A stretch of DNA of 35,973 nucleotides from Porogramme epimiltina (Eukaryota; Basidiomycota; Agaricomycetes; Polyporales; Polyporaceae), in NCBI GenBank assembly GCA_900155495.1, contig FTLJ01000612.1:1-35973 (forward strand), given 5' to 3'. Under the pieces are notes generated by a model that did no database searches, was not told where the DNA came from, and was given only the letters and a program-made list of their open reading frames with translations. Shown in pieces: positions 22,097 through 32,498 of the stretch (positions are counted from its first letter, which is position 1; the number at the start of each line of letters is the position of its first letter). A program made the position numbers and the translations under genes.

Positions 22097-23436
22097 TTAT
22101 GACACGACGGTCCACACCCGGACGAGGTCGTCCGTGAAGCCACCGAAGAGCGTCTGGCCATCCGCGGACCAGGCGATGGAGACACACTCAGGCACGCGCG
22201 TGGCGGTGCCCTGGGCGAAGTCGGGCTTGAGCTCGTCGACGATCGACCTGTGAGAAGGATTATGATTAGGAACATCCTCAGGGAGAAACGGAACTGCACA
22301 TACTTGCTCTCAAGGTCGAAGATCTTAATGCAAGACGCGGTCGCCGCGCACAGCCAGTAACGGTTGGGGGAGAAGACGAGGGCGTTGACGACATCGCCAG
22401 CCTCGAGCGAGTACAGGTGCTTGCCCTCGTTGAGGTCCCAGAGCATGGTGATACCATCCTTGCCGCCAGAGGCCGCGAGGGAACCATCGGGCGAAACCGA
22501 GATGGTGTTGATGTAGCCGGTGTGGCCGTAGTGGTTGGTCTTGAGCTTGAACTTCGAAAGCTCCCAAACCTTAAAACATCGAGAGTATATCAGCATCGTT
22601 GAATTGGTTTCATGAAGGCACGGAAGAAGAAGGTCAGAGATCTTGGTGATTAAAATAGTCTCATAGGGTGTTAACCCTCTGAAGTAGCAAATATTATTCT
22701 AACATCATACTGCGCAAAGGGGGAGAGGTAAAAATGAACACCATATAGAACATTACACACCTTCACAACCTTGTCCCAACCGCAAGAGACAATGACGGGG
22801 TTCATGACGTTGGGGCTGAAGCGCACGCACGATACCCTAAGGAAGAGAGATGTTCATATTCTGGGCTCGACAATTACCGACCAGAAGAAGTCAAACTCAC
22901 CACTCAGTGTGGCCATCATCCTTGATGTCGTATTTGCACTCGCCAAGGGTGTTCCAGAGCTTGATCGTCCTGTCGCGGGAGCCAGAGACAATCTGCCTGT
23001 TGTCGGCGGAGAAGCTGACGGAGAGGACATCCGAGGTGTGACCGACGAAGCGGCGGGTGGTCGCGCCGGTGTTGAGGTCCCACAAGCGCAGCGTGTGGTC
23101 CCAGGAGGAGGAGAGGGCGAACTGGCCATCGGAGGAGATGACGACGTCCGAGACGAAGTGGTTGTGTCCGTGGAGGATGCGCTTGGGGTAACCGTACTGG
23201 TCCTCCTCGCGAGTGAGTTGCCAGACGATGATCGTCTTGTCTATTCGCAAAACAAACTTATCAGAGGGGTGAACTAGCGAGATCCACACGTCCGCAAGGT
23301 CGTGAAAGTCTGTAACAAAAGTAGACATACCACGGGACGCGGTGAGGATCATGTCGGGGTTTTCTGACGACGTCGCGATGGCGGTGATCCAGCCCTTGTG
23401 GCCGGCCATAGAGCCGAGGTAGCGGAGGGATTCCAT
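22097..23436 (-). CDS. RACK1: RACK1 / Gbeta-like ribosomal scaffold protein (Asc1, Cpc2, Gib2)
   Basis: Seven-bladed WD40 protein of the 40S ribosomal head that links translation to kinase signalling. Exons: 23331-23436, 22901-23240, 22761-22836, 22304-22569, 22097-22247, for 312 residues, the normal length. WD-repeat signatures are seen in order: [11 protein letters not shown] with [24 protein letters not shown] with [22 protein letters not shown] with [11 protein letters not shown], then [27 protein letters not shown] with [21 protein letters not shown] with IKIFDLES, and [12 protein letters not shown] at the end. The start at 23436 ([16 protein letters not shown]) matches the family; the frame runs upstream only through GTG codons. 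Intron 3 (22570-22760, 191 nt) carries a U24 snoRNA, as in the yeast orthologue ASC1. A divergent transcript with a second U24 starts just upstream. Confidence 0.97.
22630..22712 (-). ncRNA. U24: C/D-box snoRNA U24 (snR24), copy A, in RACK1 intron 3
   Basis: On the minus strand, box C (ATGATGT, 22702-22708) and box D (CTGA, 22634-22637) bracket a 75-nt RNA. Between them are a first guide segment ATATTTGCTACTTC ending in a D'-like CAGA, a small hairpin AGGGT-TAAC-ACCCT, a C'-like TATGAGA, and a second guide segment CACCAAGATCT directly before box D. These guide segments are those of U24/snR24, which directs 2'-O-methylation in the large-subunit rRNA. Box C lies 52 nt from the donor and box D 64 nt from the acceptor, ordinary spacing for an intronic C/D snoRNA released after splicing. 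Family identification is from remembered U24 sequence features, not a search. Confidence 0.92.
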
Positions 23437-23599
23437 GATGTCGGGCGCGGTGTTCACGTCGTCGGCGGCGTCGGTGCTGAGCTCGTCGCTATTCTGTGGT
23501 CCTTGCCTTGAGCGGAGGCGCGCCAGGAAAGTGTGACAGCCACTGTGACTGGTACTGTATAGCTACGGCAACGCCCGGGTATAAGGGCGCCTGGCGCGT

Positions 23600-24094
23600 G
23601 CCTTGACGCGTGTCGTCATCTCGCTCATTCCTCGCAGTTTCCCCTACGGAAAGTGCTCTTCTGCCTACAGCTTCCGTCTAGTCCTAAACGTGTCTTCGCA
23701 AACGGATCCCCTACTCCCTTCCCGCCCTTCCATCCCGTCATTGCGTCGTTCTGTTCATCTCCGCCATCCGCGCGACCTTCGTGTTCGTCCAATGGATCCA
23801 TAACGTGTTTTCCACGCGTCTAGACGCGTCATCCTCGAGGAAATATCGTCGCAAGACAAGCGAAAGAATGTACCAATCCCGTGAGTACCCATCTCTTGCG
23901 CGACCTTCGTTGTATGATGTACTTCGTATATATTTGCTACTTCAGAGGGTTCACACCCTATGAGACTACATTTTCCACCAAGATCTCTGACATTATTCCT
24001 TTTCTCCTTTACGTGGCCTTCCTTGCTGATCTCTCCATTGTTTGCTTCATAGATATCTAGACTCTTGGCGAAAGGGATTGTAGTAAGGATGGGT
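23600..24094 (+). ncRNA. Non-coding spliced snoRNA host transcript, divergent from RACK1
   Basis: The existence of a host is inferred from a well-formed intron, 23881-24052: GTGAGTACCC donor, TGCTGATC branch-like site, TTCATAG acceptor, with U24 copy B inside. The flanking exon sequence has no useful open frame: an ATG at 23793 is followed by a stop after three codons, and the frame crossing the junction stops two codons later. A second donor-like GTCGGTGAGTGT near 24090 suggests a further intron. The outer boundaries given are guesses. It resembles the non-coding host genes that exist mainly to deliver intronic snoRNAs. Confidence 0.5.
23910..23994 (+). ncRNA. U24: C/D-box snoRNA U24 (snR24), copy B
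   Basis: Box C ATGATGT (23914-23920) and box D CTGA (23987-23990) bracket a 77-nt RNA. It shares with copy A the guide TATTTGCTACTTCAGA, the hairpin AGGGT-TCAC-ACCCT with a different loop, the C'-like TATGAGACTA and the guide CACCAAGATCT. It differs mainly in the spacer after box C, two bases longer, and in the bases before CACC. It lies in the predicted intron 23881-24052, with box D 62 nt before the acceptor against 64 nt in copy A. The conserved boxes, guides and stem suggest both copies are functional. Confidence 0.9.
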
Positions 24095-24370
24095 CGGTGA
24101 GTGTACGCTCATGTGTATTGTGTTCTCTGCCCCTGTAGTACTCGATGTTGTCTGTAATGAATACCCTATCCGTAATGATTAAAGTTATACGTGGATGGTT
24201 CCATATACTGTCGTTGGAGATTGGAGTCACTTCGTCTCATGCTCCATCACGTGTAACTTCGAGTGTGCGTTATCGCGATAAGGGGGAGCTCGAAGGCCAC
24301 CGAGCTCTTCTTCGTCTACCCTTCTGACTTGCCAACTCAAGTTCGAAGCGAATTCGCTACGGATTTCGAC

Positions 24371-26421
24371 ATGCCTGCACCAATCACCAGAACACCGGTC
24401 ATCAGTGAGTCGTGTCTACGTCACAGAGCGAACCATTGCGTCGGCTCACGTTCCTTTCCCCGCAGTTGACACAGACCCCGGCGTTGATGATGTTCTAGCC
24501 TTGTCAGTAAAGTACTCTTCACGACGTTTGTCATGGCGCTAGTTGACATTAGAAATGTATCAGACTATTGGCGTTGGCCAGCCCTGAGCTTGAAATCCTG
24601 GCTATTATCATATCTTTTGGTGAGATATTCAAGGGCCGGGTCAACAAGTCTAGTATATTCATGAGTCAAGCCAGGCAACACCGATGCGAAGTCATCATAG
24701 TGAGTCAGTGTCATGTGTGGGACGGTGTCTATCTTATGCCTTAGACCCCATGAAGTACAAACATACTCAAGGTATATAAGGCAATAGCGCAGCATCTAGA
24801 ACAGTTCCCACAACATGCGTCGCGATTCCCGAACTACTCGCCAAGTCGGAAAACTATCCTCGCCATGGGAGAAGACCATCCTCTGGCGGGAGAGCTGCAC
24901 AGCGCCCAGTACTTTCATGGAAGGTGATTAACTCCAGCATAGATATATGGGGTCGTGCCTTACAATAGCTGGGATTATAGGGACGGCCTGGCAAACATAA
25001 CTGAACGGCACCCCGACCTGAACGTAAACGACGAGACTCCAGCGCAGCATCCCCAGCTACAAGTCACCGACAAACCCGGCGTTGAGGTCGTTTTAGATCT
25101 GATCAAGTCCGAGCCGGAACGAAGCATAACTTACGTTGCATTGGGTCCGCTCACGAATCTCGCCAAAGCCATGCGTCTTGACCGCAGTGTGGTGAATGAA
25201 CGCATCGGACGCATCGTTTGTATGGGCGGCGCATTGGACGTTCCCGGCAACACTAGTCCTGTGGCCGAATGTACGTACCTTACACTCTTGTATCTTCCTC
25301 ACGGCCTTACCCGACCTCGCGTTTCAGTTAACTTTTTCGCCGACCCATACGCCGTGCAAGAGCTGCTCTGTTCGTCAGAGCCAGATCAAGGCCTACCTCT
25401 CGACCGCTTCCTTTTGCTACCGCTTGATATCACGACACCGCACGAGCTATCGTTCCCGCTCTACGCCGAGAAGATTGACCCCACGTTCAGCACCTCCGCT
25501 CGGCCTTCTCAGCCCGCAGGCAAACCACCGCTCGTGCACTTCACGAGCGCCTTCCTCGAGCGCACGCGAGAGGTTATGTGCGAATTCGGCAAGGACGCGC
25601 TCGAGCTCCACGACATCGCCGCAGTGTGGTGTGCGCTCGCGAACCCTGCAGCGGCCGCACAGGGCCAGGGCGAGCCGCAGCTCGGTGCGCCCGCACCCTT
25701 ACAAGACGGATGGAAGGCAATTAGGCGCAAATTCGCCGTCGAGCGGTGCGTGTCCAGGATCCATTTCTGATACACGCGGCTTATTACCACCCTTCCCTTC
25801 CTTTCTCTCCGCCCCCCTTCCCCTCCGCCGCCCGCGCCATCCACCCGCAAATATCCCGACAAACCTCGCCCCCGCCCTCGCGCGCACCGCCATCGCCTCC
25901 TCCCAAACCTCTATCCGGAACCATATCCCACACGTTCCTCGGCTTCCATCGCCAACGTCAAACCCTACTTCCGAACCACCCTCCTGTGCCCTCCGTCGCC
26001 CCAAACCTAACTAACGTTCGCCGCGGCACCCGCCGGCAACCCCCCACTCCCCGTCCTCCCCGCCCGGTGCTTCTAACCGGATAACAGCACCGGCGAGCAC
26101 ACGCGCGGAATGCTCGTCGTCGACCGGCGCGACGACCCCGGCGCGTACGCGCCCGGTGCGAACCGCGCCGAGGTCCAGGCCGCGCTCGAGCGCGAGCATT
26201 TCCCGCACCCTGGGGCGCCGTTCGAGTCCACCGCGCTCCCCGCGCGCGTCGAGGTTGAGCATCCGCCGCCGCCAGCTGCCGGCGGCGATGGCAACGGCGG
26301 CGCAGGGGGCGGCGGCGGCACCGGGGACGGGGAGGGCGTGTTGTGCGTGGTGGCCACGCCGGGCAAGGACGCGCTCGTGCGGCTGCTCTTTGCTCGGGTG
26401 TGGGGCGTGGAGGCGGCGTAG
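24371..26421 (+). CDS. Inosine-uridine preferring nucleoside hydrolase
   Basis: Ca2+-dependent N-ribohydrolase that cleaves ribonucleosides to base and ribose in salvage. Exons: 24371-24404, 24466-24502, 24564-24619, 24675-24699, 24756-24923, 24981-25270, 25328-25745, 26088-26421, for 453 residues. The signature VIIDTDPGVDDVLALLLALA (residues 10-29) contains the Ca2+-binding Asp cluster and is built from three tiny exons. SFGNTD, YFHGRDGLANI, YVALGPLTNLAKAM, VCMGGALDVPGN, AEFNFFADPYA and LHDIAAVWCAL follow in family order. The exon 2 donor is GTCAGT; an alternative donor/acceptor pair keeps frame but inserts SKCIR into the motif, so I rejected it. The protein is about 100 residues longer than typical because of inserts and a C-terminal Gly-rich stretch (26275-26325). 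The last intron is 342 nt and CT-rich. Confidence 0.88.
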
Positions 26422-27820
26422 CGAGCGAACTAGCTAGCTAGTTGGCGGGCGGGCGGGCTGGCTGCGGCTCAGGGCGCGTCCGTGGCTAGACTCCCCAGCC
26501 GTCCGTAGCAATCGCAGCCGACGCGCAGGCGGCGTTCACTTCGCGTCCGCCCGCCGCGAACTCTGTAATAGCATCCCCCGATGCACGAACCTGTTCGCCC
26601 TAGCGCAGGACCGCGCGAGTTCCCTCGAAATATCCGGATCGTTCGGGCCCAGCCAGGTGACGGCATCGCGAGAAACAGAGACAGAGACAGAGAGACAGAG
26701 GGAACCCTGAAGCCACTAGAAGCACCCTGTCTTGGATATCTCGGATTTCCAGACGGAGCTCCCCCGGGGCCCAGCCCCGCCGTCGAAGCACGGCAGCGTC
26801 GAGTTTGAGTCTGAGCCTGAGCCTGATAGGTGTGCGCGCGGTGTGTGGCACCGGCCACGCGCCGCGCCGCACCCCATCCTATCCTATCCTATTCTCTCGC
26901 GAGCTCCCGCGCCGATGACATCGGAGGGTTGGGCCGCACCCCTGGATGAGCGCAGCGGGCGGGGGAGCGGATACTAGGATAGAGTTTGCCTCCCCTCCCC
27001 GCGCGCCCGCGCGTGCGAGTGTGGACGGCCACGCAGAGAGCCCAAGTTCGTTCGCGTTCAGATTCGGACTCGGGGGTTCGAGAACGAGGTACAGAAGCGC
27101 GGCGGCCCCGGGGCGCAGGCACCGGTGCCTGCACGCCCCACTGCCCTCCCCTGCCCTCCATTCGACTCCACTCGCAATTGTGCCGCCACCCCACGCGCGC
27201 ATCGATGCGATCGCGGTTGGCGCGGCCGCAATAGGGTAGTCGCGCACGTATTGGGAAGCCGCAGAGGCCCCGTGGACGAGCGGCGGGGCGCGTTTGGACG
27301 CCGCGAATTGCAATTGCGCCGCTCGCCCGGGCGAGCGTAACGTCACCCGCACGTCGAAATCAGACTGGCAGCTTGTCCTGAGGAACAACCGGTGCTGCTA
27401 AATCCCCATATGATGGCACGCACGTACGTACGTACACGGTGGACGCACCTCCTGCGCAAACGTTATCTTGGCATGGAGGGCCCGTCGATATCGCACACAG
27501 TCGGCAGTGCGGCCCCGTGCGCCTTCGAGCGTGCCATTCAGTGCATTGTGTGCGGGGCGTGGGAGGGTCGGAAGCGTACAGCAGAATACAGACAGACACA
27601 TCTAGTAATACATCGTGGACAGCGGCGAAGCGCGCGCGCGACAACAACAGCAACAACAGGAACGACACCCACACAGGCTCAGCGCAGAAGCCTCCAAATA
27701 TCCCTCGCGCGCAGGCAGGTTATTGCAGCCGCGGGTGCCCGGGGGGTGCTCCAGCCCGCCCATACGTGGGTGGGCGGGCGTGCACGGCGCGCGGGCCCTA
27801 TAGCCAGCCATAGCCACTCC
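26422..27820. other. Intergenic region between convergent genes, no supportable gene
   Basis: About 1.4 kb between two facing 3' ends. GC-rich with short simple repeats: an AGAGAC-type purine run (26671-26702), GAGCCT units (26805-26825), three ATCCT units (26876-26890) and an ACGT run (27420-27436). Open frames here overlap on both strands and look like translation noise. I see no RNA gene. Confidence 0.5.
26671..26702. repeat. (ACAGAG)n-like purine repeat
   Basis: A short imperfect array of ACAGAG/AGAGAC units in the convergent intergenic region. A separate ATCCT triple repeat lies at 26876-26890. Confidence 0.75.
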
Positions 27821-30112
27821 TCATATGGTCTCGACGTACTCGGCGCTGCCCTTCTTGTCGATGTCGGACGACGTGCGCTTGATGGGGCTCGGGGCCTCCG
27901 CGTCCGCGAGGTGCGCGCGGTTCTCCTCGATCTCGTCGACCGTGCGGAGGCGGAAGCCGCCCTTGCGCGCCTGGTCGACGACCATGCCACTGGGATGGGG
28001 AATGGCGCGTCAGCAACATGCCAAAAAGAGGAGATGGCAAGAATGGAATACGCACATCGCGTACATGGCCATGATGGTGTAGCCCGCGAAGGGAATCGAG
28101 TACGAGCGGGCGGTGGAGACGTTGTCCGCGACCGCCGCGGCCATGGGTGGCCACCAGGCGCCTCCGCCGACACCCTAGAAAGAAACGCACCGACGGGCGG
28201 GACGTAAGTGCCTAGTTGAGGCGGCGCGCGAAGCCCGGCGAAACCGGCGTGAGGACGCACCATGACGATCAGGCCGGACCCGCGCTTGGTGTGTCTCCCC
28301 AAGTTCTTCGTGCCGAGGGTGAAGATGACCTAATTGGTACGACAGCGGGCGTGAGTGCTCGTTCGCAATGGCGGGCGGGCAGGCAGAGGAATGGGCCGGC
28401 GAAGGGGACGCACCGGGTAGCAGATCGACTCGAAGAAGAACAGCGCGAAGAGGCACCCCACGGCGGACCTGCCGGGTCCAAACGCGACGCCGAGCGAGAA
28501 GGTCATGCACGCGATGGAGTAGATGCTCAGCAGGAGCGCGGGATCTATCCATCTGAGGAGGACCACGCCGACGAAGCTGTACCCGCCCGCCACAACGTCA
28601 GCCCGGATGGCGAAAGTTCAAGGCACTGCGCAAGTTTTTCACTCACCGGCCGACGGTGAACGTTATCTGGCAGTACGAGAAGAGCTGGCTGGCGAGCGGC
28701 TTGGAGATGCCGATGCCCTGCTCCGTGAGGAAGTTCACAGCCAGAGCCGCGACGGCCACCTGCGCGCCGACGTAGGTCGTCTGCGCCACCCAGCCGAAGA
28801 TGCAGTGGTATTGCTTCCTGAAGGGTTCCTGGTCGCTCTTCAGACCCGCCGCGTGCATCTCGTCCGCAAGGGCGTCCTGGGTAATCTCGGGGAGTGTGCA
28901 GAAGCTGTACCACGCGGGAATTGGTCCGGTGAGAACGCCAGTGTATAAACGATCAACCGGAAGTACTTACTAGAACAAGACGTTGAGCACGACGCCGAGC
29001 CCTGCCACAGCAAGGTACACCCTGGAGATAAACATATTAGACGCTTCACGCTTCGAGCGACGCATACAATGACGTCACCATTGCACTGTGTCTAGCGAGT
29101 CCGCGTTCTTGCCCTGGAAGAACCACCTTGACGCAATCATGGGCCCTGCGAATGACGCAACGCCTTGGAAGCCTTGGCTAAAGTTCAGCCGCGCCGCTGC
29201 ATACTTGGGGCTCCCGAGGACGGAGATGTAAGAGTTCGCGGCGACTTCCAGGCAGCAGAGGCCGCATCCTGTTGGGCAAGGCGCCCATGGCGAAGTTTAG
29301 ACATAGTCTGCAAAGCTGTGTCGCGCCACAGTATCGCCACCAGACGACACCCACCGATGACGAACGTGCAGCCCACAAACCCGCCGTATTTCGCATATCT
29401 TGCAGATGGCCAGAAGAAGATCGCGCCTAGCGAGAAAGAAAGCCCGTGACAAGGACGGTGAGCGAGGCCCGTCATCAGACGCGCCGGCGCAGCTGCCGGG
29501 TGGGAGCGGAGGACGTACCGAGCGAATAGAACGTCAGGCCCATGTGGATTCCTTTCTATTATCCCCCGCGCGGTCGGTTACGTTGGGTCGGAGAGGACGC
29601 GTGATGGGCGACAATCTCACCTTGTAGCCATATTTCTCCATCTATCGTGCGATGATCAGGATGGGCGGAGGAGTGGGTTCGATGGGTGCAATGACTTACG
29701 AAAATACTGGCGACTGGGGCGTATACTAGGTAGGCACCCTGGACGAAGGTTTGATGAACACCAATAGATATGGAGGCGTCTGGAGCGCACGCACGAAGTA
29801 TGCTAGTTGAAGCAGGGTACTTTGAGTCCTGGAGATCTTGAACACGGTTTGGAAGTGCGAATTAAGGACGTCCAGTAGCTGTATGAGGAGCGTTAGGCAG
29901 ATAAGACGAATTGGGAAGGCGGGCGACGTACGCCATACGCAAACCCCCAAGTAAAGAACAAGGACGTCACTAGACCAAACGCAAACACCCATTGTCTGAA
30001 CGTGAGGTCAGCGGCTGCGAAAAGAGGGCGTTCAGTTACAGGATCCGAGGGTGCCGGAGGTGGGAGCCAACTCACCTTTCATGCCAGGGGGAGGCGGCGC
30101 GGAGCCGGCCAT
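27821..30112 (-). CDS. MFS sugar transporter, L-fucose permease (FHS) type
   Basis: Predicted plasma-membrane proton-sugar symporter of the fucose/glucose-galactose permease family. Fourteen exons: 30076-30112, 29932-30014, 29795-29878, 29700-29738, 29621-29641, 29519-29555, 29355-29426, 29079-29268, 28971-29021, 28647-28904, 28414-28576, 28261-28329, 28056-28174, 27821-27989, giving 463 residues with frame kept at all thirteen junctions. The family signature TWGFAYGLLDVLNSHFQ lies near residue 35, followed by QLAYFGAYLVYAPVASIF. A later segment, LNFSQGFQGVASFAGPMIAS, is the second diagnostic block. Hydrophobic segments fit a 12-helix MFS fold. The cytosolic tail of about 45 residues is charged and may carry sorting or degradation signals. 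Which sugar it carries cannot be told. A TTAAATA element near 30200 on the minus strand is a plausible TATA box. Confidence 0.9.
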
Positions 30113-30819
30113 GGTGCACCGTCGTGAGGGTGAGACGAGAGCGGGGGGTGAAGGATGCAAACTCTGCGCTCGACGGGCCCTTCGAGCTCGTCTCGAGGTA
30201 TTTAAGAGCAGGAGCGGGGCCCCACGAACTCTGCGCAATGATGGGGAGGTCGATCACGCGGGGAAGGATAATGCGTTTACGGTCCGGGGTATCAGGCGAG
30301 GCAGCCGTTTCCCCGCACAAGCGGCGCCGATTTCGTCGTGCGGGGTCGGAGGAGCGTCCCAGGCGAGCCTCAATCGTCCACCCGCCGCGCACCCGAGTCG
30401 CATTTTTGCGCGAGTACACTGGAGCCGTGGAGGCTCCATCGGACGCGCAGGCAGCACGCGAGACGGGGCTGCGAGCGTCGGGTTTGCAGCGCAGGGCCGC
30501 TCTTGGGGGTGGCGACGAGAGGCTGTCGCGGCGCGTGGGCCGGGCACGGGTCCGGTGGGTCGACGGAGAGCTGATGTGGGTGTGGGGCCGGCCTCGTCAA
30601 CGACTGGGGCTTCCAATTCGGGAGACGCGGATGGCCGCATGACCTCCGTTGTGACCGCCCGCCAGGACGCCACCAAGCCCGCCCTCCTGCAGATCAATCT
30701 CCCGCCCTCTCCTTCTGCGCCGCCTATCGCTCTCACCTCTCTCTCTCTTCCCCAGATCGTCTCTGATCGTCACCTGCACACTTCTGCGTACCATCCAGGT
30801 CCCGGCCTCGCTACCCGCC
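30113..30819. promoter_or_regulatory. Divergent promoter region, MFS transporter / acidic protein gene
   Basis: About 700 bases between two divergent starts. The minus strand has a TATA-like TTAAATA near 30200, about 90 bases before the transporter ATG. The plus strand is pyrimidine-rich from 30680 to 30760, just before the ATG at 30820, as in many TATA-less fungal promoters. Confidence 0.5.
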
Positions 30820-32498
30820 ATGGATACACCCCAAACGGCGTCCACCACCAGCCTCCTGGCGCCATTTCTTGCGGTCAGCCACCCAAAACGCGTCGCAGCC
30901 AGCAGTCACCCGACTGATTTGAGCCCCCACCGTCCAGGAACATTACGGTCCCACCAAGGCCCGCCATCCGGGCGAGGGCCGTCGCAAGTGGAGACTTCGA
31001 GTCGCAGACGCGTTTTGGAGCCTCCCCGCTGAGCAAAAGAACGCGTGCCTCGCTTCGGTGCGTCCACACGCGCCTCCGGGACGCGTCTCTCCCAAGTTGC
31101 ACGAGAAGCAGCACCGCTCATGACTCCCTATTGCTGACCGCAAATTGACTCGGCCCCGCGCCCACCCACGCGCCACCCTGACAAAACCAACAATTTGAAT
31201 AGATCAGTCAAAATCCCCCTTCGCCCGACGCGATCGAAGCCGCCGACTTCACGACCGACGAGGACCCCCTCGACGACGAGTGCGATGACGCCGCCGGCCT
31301 CGGCGTCCTTCTTCGCACCGACTTCGCCAACGAGCCCGCCTGGGAGCTCTTCCACGCCCGCCTCCAGGACGCCGAGGCCGAGTTCGCTTCCGACGCCGCA
31401 GATGAGGGCCTGACGGATGCGAACGCGGGAGCCTCGGGCGCGGGCACGCGCGGCGACGCCGCCCCATCTTCCTCGACCGGTACAGGCGGAGACGCGCCGA
31501 TGGACGAAGACGATGAGGACGACGAGGAAGATGACGGCGGTGCGCCCGGGGGCAGCGCCCCGATCTTCCACGTCGTGAACCCCCCGGACGCGGACGCCCG
31601 CGCGCTGCTCGCGGGGCTCTCGAACCTCGCGGCGCTGCGGCTCCTCAACGACGTCGATGTGCGGCGCGCGCCCGCGCCGCCTCAGGGCACCAAGCGCATT
31701 AAGCCGCCAAACCGGATCGTCGACCACGACGGCTGGCAGGAGGTCTACGCGGGCAAGACGCTCTGGATCTACGATGCTAAGTCGAACGCGGACCAGTGCG
31801 TGCGGCTCGTCAGCCAGGCCGGTGCGGCGATGTACGGGACAGCGACGTGAGTGGTTTCTCCAACTCCTTGTTCTTCTCTTCTATCCCCCCACTCCCTCGC
31901 GTCCCGCCGGCCGCGTTCCTCGTGTGCCCGCCGCACGCCGCGCGCGCCGGCTTTCAATTTCGCCAGTTGAAATGCGACCACCCTGTGACGCGCGCGCGCA
32001 CCCGTACTACCCGTACCCATACCCCTTCTGCCCTTCTCCCGCCTTGACGCGCTTCCCCGTTCTGATCCTCGGCCTCGGCCTTCCCTCCTCTCCCTCTTTC
32101 CCCCTCCCCGCCCATTTGTAAACACCCGGGCTCGGGAAACCCTCTCCGCGCGCACCACACACCACCACGCAACCACCCCTCGCCGCACGCGCCCACACGA
32201 CCACGCGACCGCGGACCCCCGTGTGGCAAAACTCCCGACGAACCCGACGTCGACCGCCCTCTATCACGCACGCGCGCTCTCTCTCCCCGGCGCCCGCCCG
32301 CCCGCCCGGACCGCACCGGCGTCGCCGCTTGCCCCCCTCCCCAGCGGGGATAGCTGGCGCGCGCGCGTCAGCCACATCTGCGAGCTGCAGGTGAACCTCG
32401 CCGCGGGCGCGATGACGATCGACTTTGGCGGGCTCGACCGGTGGGACTACGCCGAGCGCGCGCGGAACCTCGACGCGGCGGCGCGCCCGGTGGCCTAA
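30820..32498 (+). CDS. Unrecognised acidic protein
   Basis: I do not recognise a family. Proposed exons are 30820-30873, 30938-31057, 31203-31846 and 32345-32498; all junctions keep frame and give 323 residues. Support comes from canonical splice signals (CTGAT and CTGAC branch sites) and sensible protein sequence across junctions: MDTPQTASTTSLLAPFLA joins EHYGPTKARHPGEGRRKW, then VADAFWSLPAEQ, then DFTTDEDPLDDECDDAAG. A run of 12 acidic residues with a Gly (MDEDDEDDEEDDGG) lies near residue 165. The C-terminal third is more ordered (NRIVDHDGWQEVYAGKTLW, then HICELQVNLAAGAM). No signal peptide or membrane segment is seen, so a nuclear or cytosolic place is likely. The last intron is 498 nt and could hide another exon. 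Start codon is the first ATG after the pyrimidine tract. Confidence 0.65.

Larger units (their letters stand above)
23437..24370. other. RACK1 / nucleoside hydrolase intergenic region with snoRNA host transcript
   Basis: This region holds the RACK1 promoter and leader, a divergent plus-strand host transcript with a U24 copy, and the nucleoside hydrolase promoter (about 24.1-24.37 kb). TATAAGG at 23580-23586 on the plus strand is a candidate core element for the host transcript. No protein-coding exon is convincing here. Confidence 0.6.

Noticed and set aside
23436..23457. Upstream extension of RACK1 to a GTG codon
   Set aside because: The family N-terminus starts at the ATG at 23436; the extension (NTAPDI) has no support and relies on a non-ATG start.
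24095..24240. Possible second snoRNA in the host transcript
   Set aside because: There are TGAT-like strings but no box D at a suitable distance and no guide segment next to it.
24503..24563. Alternative splice choice in the nucleoside hydrolase using GTAAAG and an earlier acceptor
   Set aside because: It keeps frame but inserts five residues into the conserved DTDPGVDDVLALLLALA motif; the GTCAGT donor restores the exact motif.
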